Shown in pieces: positions 39,673 to 41,626 of a stretch of 41,626 bases of DNA. The translations under genes and the position numbers were made by a program. How positions within the stretch are numbered: the stretch's first letter is position 1; each line of letters starts with the position of its first letter. The stretch is from an uncultured Chloroflexota bacterium (lineage in GTDB: Bacteria; Chloroflexota; Anaerolineae; Anaerolineales; Anaerolineaceae). The stretch is taken from assembly GCA_902791025.1 (NCBI GenBank), contig CADATZ010000034.1, forward strand, positions 1 through 41,626, in the 5' to 3' direction. The notes under the pieces were generated by a model. It ran no database searches, had not been told where the DNA came from, and saw only the letters and a program-made list of their open reading frames with translations.

Positions 39673-40839
39673 TTACTTTTTCTCCATATTAATGATTCGT
39701 CCGCGGTTGTTCACTTCTATCTCAAATTCAGTGCCGACAGTATAGCTGCGATATTCAGTCAGGCTTGAAGGATTCAGCGTATAAGTTCTGCCGTTTTCAT
39801 CCCGAAGCTGCACTGTATAGGATACAGATTGATTCCCTGTTGAATACTTTGAATCGACAAAAGGTGCTTCCGGATTTGGACCATTCCCGTTAGCGCGTGC
39901 AGTTTCGATAACACCGTTCTTCGTGACCGTATATTCACAGTATGGTTCATAGACATCATACACACAATCCTGAACGAATTGTTCGTACCCATTTCCCATA
40001 TCAATTGCGTAAGGAGTACCACAAACTTCAACAGAATCTTTTACTTCCTTATCAGAGGTATAACGTTTTTTGTTCTCGCATCGGACATTTTTTGCGTCTG
40101 AAGGAAGACTGTCACGCCATCCGGAGGCACGAGAATCCACCGGTCCGATCACTTGTACAGAAGTCTGCCAGGTTTGAGAGGATACAACCGCATTGAGAAC
40201 AGTATTCGGAACCGGCGTATTTACGACATAATCACCACCCTGATTTCCTGTAAAGAAGTTGCTCGTACCACCATCGATTCCACAGCCATTCAAAAGAAAC
40301 ATTCCGATGACACCGAAAATTATGATAAGCATAATAAATATAAAACAGCCGCGGCCTGCACAGCCATTTCTGCCCGCATTATCATTTTGTGTAACAGCCG
40401 GTATCTCATCTTTCTGTTGTGTAGTATTTAATGGTGTACCGCAGGAGCGGCACTTCAATGCTGAAACAGGGTTTTCCGCACCACAGGCAGGACATTTTAC
40501 TGTTTCTTCCTTTGGACGGTCATCCAAATGGGCACTGTGCTGAGTACCATGTTCACGTTCTTTCCCTTCTGAAAGATCAGCACCACAGCGGCTGCATACT
40601 TTTGCTCCGGCAGGGTTTCTGTTTCCGCAATAGGCACAATAAATATCAGGACCCTGTTTTGCTTTCTCGATTACCTTCTCATCTTTGATCATCCCTGCGT
40701 TGGTTTGTTGTTCGAATTTTACATCTTCACCCATTGCGGCGCCGCAGCTTTTACAAGTCCGGCTGGAGCCGGGATTTTTCGCGCCACAGTTTGGACATGT
40801 CCACACCATTTCCCGATAGCCGACAACTTTTTGTGCCAT
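39673..40839 (-). CDS. Triple zinc-ribbon protein with one membrane helix
   Basis: The 388-residue product has three N-terminal C-x2-C...C-x2-C zinc ribbons: Cys 15/18/29/32, 68/71/82/85 and 116/119/130/133. One membrane helix (about 165-186) follows, then a ~200-residue extracytoplasmic part that starts after a Cys- and Gly-rich boundary (N-G-C-G-I-D-G-G). No enzyme motif is seen. It is first in the operon, with a -10 box at 40882-40887 and a GAAGGGA ribosome site. Zinc-ribbon plus single-helix proteins are common in clostridia-like and Chloroflexota genomes, mostly without function. Confidence 0.75.
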   Translation of the reverse strand: MAQKVVGYREMVWTCPNCGAKNPGSSRTCKSCGAAMGEDVKFEQQTNAGMIKDEKVIEKAKQGPDIYCAYCGNRNPAGAKVCSRCGADLSEGKEREHGTQHSAHLDDRPKEETVKCPACGAENPVSALKCRSCGTPLNTTQQKDEIPAVTQNDNAGRNGCAGRGCFIFIMLIIIFGVIGMFLLNGCGIDGGTSNFFTGNQGGDYVVNTPVPNTVLNAVVSSQTWQTSVQVIGPVDSRASGWRDSLPSDAKNVRCENKKRYTSDKEVKDSVEVCGTPYAIDMGNGYEQFVQDCVYDVYEPYCEYTVTKNGVIETARANGNGPNPEAPFVDSKYSTGNQSVSYTVQLRDENGRTYTLNPSSLTEYRSYTVGTEFEIEVNNRGRIINMEKK

Positions 40840-40881
40840 AATGCGTGTTTCCCTTCGTCAAAAGAATTTATATTATTACTT

Positions 40882-40887
40882 ATTATA
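40882..40887 (-). promoter_or_regulatory. -10 box of the zinc-ribbon operon
   Basis: TATAAT on the minus strand lies 42 nt upstream of the first ATG. The leader carries GAAGGGA as ribosome site. The gap to the right (40888-41046) is AT-rich, with a TTCATTCTT-type microsatellite at 41010-41042. Confidence 0.5.
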
Positions 40888-41046
40888 TAATAATTTTCAA
40901 ACAATAGTTAACAAAACGCATAATAAAAAACCAAAGAGAGCGCTGAAAGTCCTCTTCCAACGCTTTATACCGATTATTTCCTATTCTCAATTCTAACAAT
41001 TCAATTCATAATTCTTCATTCTTACATCTTCATTCTTCATTCCCGC

Positions 41047-41626
41047 CTATCCGCTGTCATGCTCAATCAGTGCCTGCCTCATTTCAGCTGCCATTTTCGG
41101 TTCTATTTCATAAAACAGCGGGTCAGCAGTGAGAAGCCTCATTTCTTTTTCTGTAAACGCAAGATAATCAAGATTTCGGAGTCTGCTTCGAAAAGCTGCC
41201 TGCTGTAAAATCCGAACGCACAGCGGAACTTCTTTTTCAGTTGTTTCGGTATCCTTTTCCGGAGTCTCGTTTTTCACCTGTTTCACGATTTCCTGTGATT
41301 GCAGATCACGCTCTGACTGTTCAGATGCAAATATCGTAGATTTTTCGATATCCTTCTTCAATTCATCAGCTACATGCCTGTGAGAATCGGTTCTGCTGAA
41401 CTGTTCGCGATGCATTTCTTCATTTTCAGATACTTGTTCGGAAGAAATTTCTTCATTCTTTGATCCGATTTCTGATTTCTGATTTCTGATTTCTGAATTC
41501 ACAGAAAACGCTCTTGCCTGTTGGAATGCAAGCGGTTCATCATTTTTATGCAAATCCTTCGTCCAGCTTTTTTCAGAAAAAGCAAGCCCATGAGCTACAG
41601 GTTTATAATCTTCCTGACCGTAAAAC
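41047..41626 (-). CDS. 3' part of an unrecognised gene running off the window
   Basis: The frame is open from the right edge to a stop at 41047 (192 codons in window), so the true start is outside. The edge-proximal residues read F-Y-G-Q-E-D-Y-K-P-V-A-H-G-L-A-F. A long Glu/Lys/Gln-rich, probably disordered or coiled middle follows. A more folded C-terminus (about the last 60 residues) contains R-I-L-Q-Q-A-A-F and E-M-R-L-L-T-A-D-P-L-F-Y. A short repeat in the DNA (TTTCTGA units near 41466-41500) gives an E-I-R-N-Q-K-S-E-I type repeat. A TTG at 41553 could start it internally, but the upstream frame reads like real coding sequence. No family is recognised. Confidence 0.6.
   Translation of the reverse strand, partial: FYGQEDYKPVAHGLAFSEKSWTKDLHKNDEPLAFQQARAFSVNSEIRNQKSEIGSKNEEISSEQVSENEEMHREQFSRTDSHRHVADELKKDIEKSTIFASEQSERDLQSQEIVKQVKNETPEKDTETTEKEVPLCVRILQQAAFRSRLRNLDYLAFTEKEMRLLTADPLFYEIEPKMAAEMRQALIEHDSG

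Overview
The window looks like the chromosome of an anaerobic bacterium, most plausibly a Chloroflexota (Anaerolineae-type) lineage. This is inferred from style, not proven. Clues are a RodZ-like protein with two helix-turn-helix domains and a Thr/Pro-rich tail, a short MetRS with a KISGS-type signature and zinc ribbon, a Bmp-type nucleoside ABC transporter, tandem M42 peptidases, and several genes whose -10 box sits 5-7 nt before the start codon. By eye, base composition shifts from GC-richer in the first ~11 kb to AT-richer from ~12 kb on. No rRNA, tRNA or CRISPR was recognised.

Layout. (1) 1-3.95 kb is a wrecked prophage: a truncated minor-head gene (minus), a probably frameshifted hypothetical gene, and a terminase large subunit. 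The terminase carries a 423-bp in-frame insertion built of 70-bp inverted repeats around 93-bp tandem repeats. Two families of palindromic repeats (A and B) pepper this region. (2) 4.1-9.9 kb (+) is a tight operon: tlyA, a Pr6Pr-like membrane protein, an FtsH-like AAA+ ATPase without its protease domain, and three tandem M42 aminopeptidases. (3) 10.1-12.2 kb (-) is a ChlI/BchI-like AAA+ ATPase plus a VWA (ChlD-like) protein. (4) 12.2-17.2 kb (+) is a cell-envelope-type cluster: LysM/M23 peptidase, AI-2E-family permease, a Pro/Gln-rich protein with 75-bp (25-residue) repeats, and a membrane-anchored SUMF1/FGE-fold protein. (5) 17.2-25.0 kb (-) is metG, a four-gene nucleoside-type ABC transporter, rsfS and thpR. 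(6) 25.1-27.9 kb (+) is alaS.

(7) 28.0-30.4 kb (-) holds an MreB homologue with an altered nucleotide-binding loop, and ugd. (8) 30.9-34.4 kb (+) is rplI, a double-HTH RodZ-like protein and rimO. (9) 34.4-37.5 kb (-) is a compact set: SAM methyltransferase, MalY/PatB-type PLP enzyme, YdcF/ElyC-like DUF218 protein and a hypoxanthine-DNA glycosylase. (10) 37.5-40.9 kb (-) is a three-gene operon of zinc-ribbon membrane proteins. It ends in a secreted/membrane protein whose C-terminus is a striking alternating Cys-Ala tail closing in Gly-Gly-Gly-Arg. (11) The right edge carries the 3' part of an unrecognised gene.

The best candidates for something undescribed are the zinc-ribbon/Cys-tail operon, the structured in-frame insertion and covarying palindromic repeats in the prophage remnant, the separated and unusual MreB/RodZ pair, and the recurring leaderless promoter architecture. 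All calls are from reading the sequence; no database search was run.
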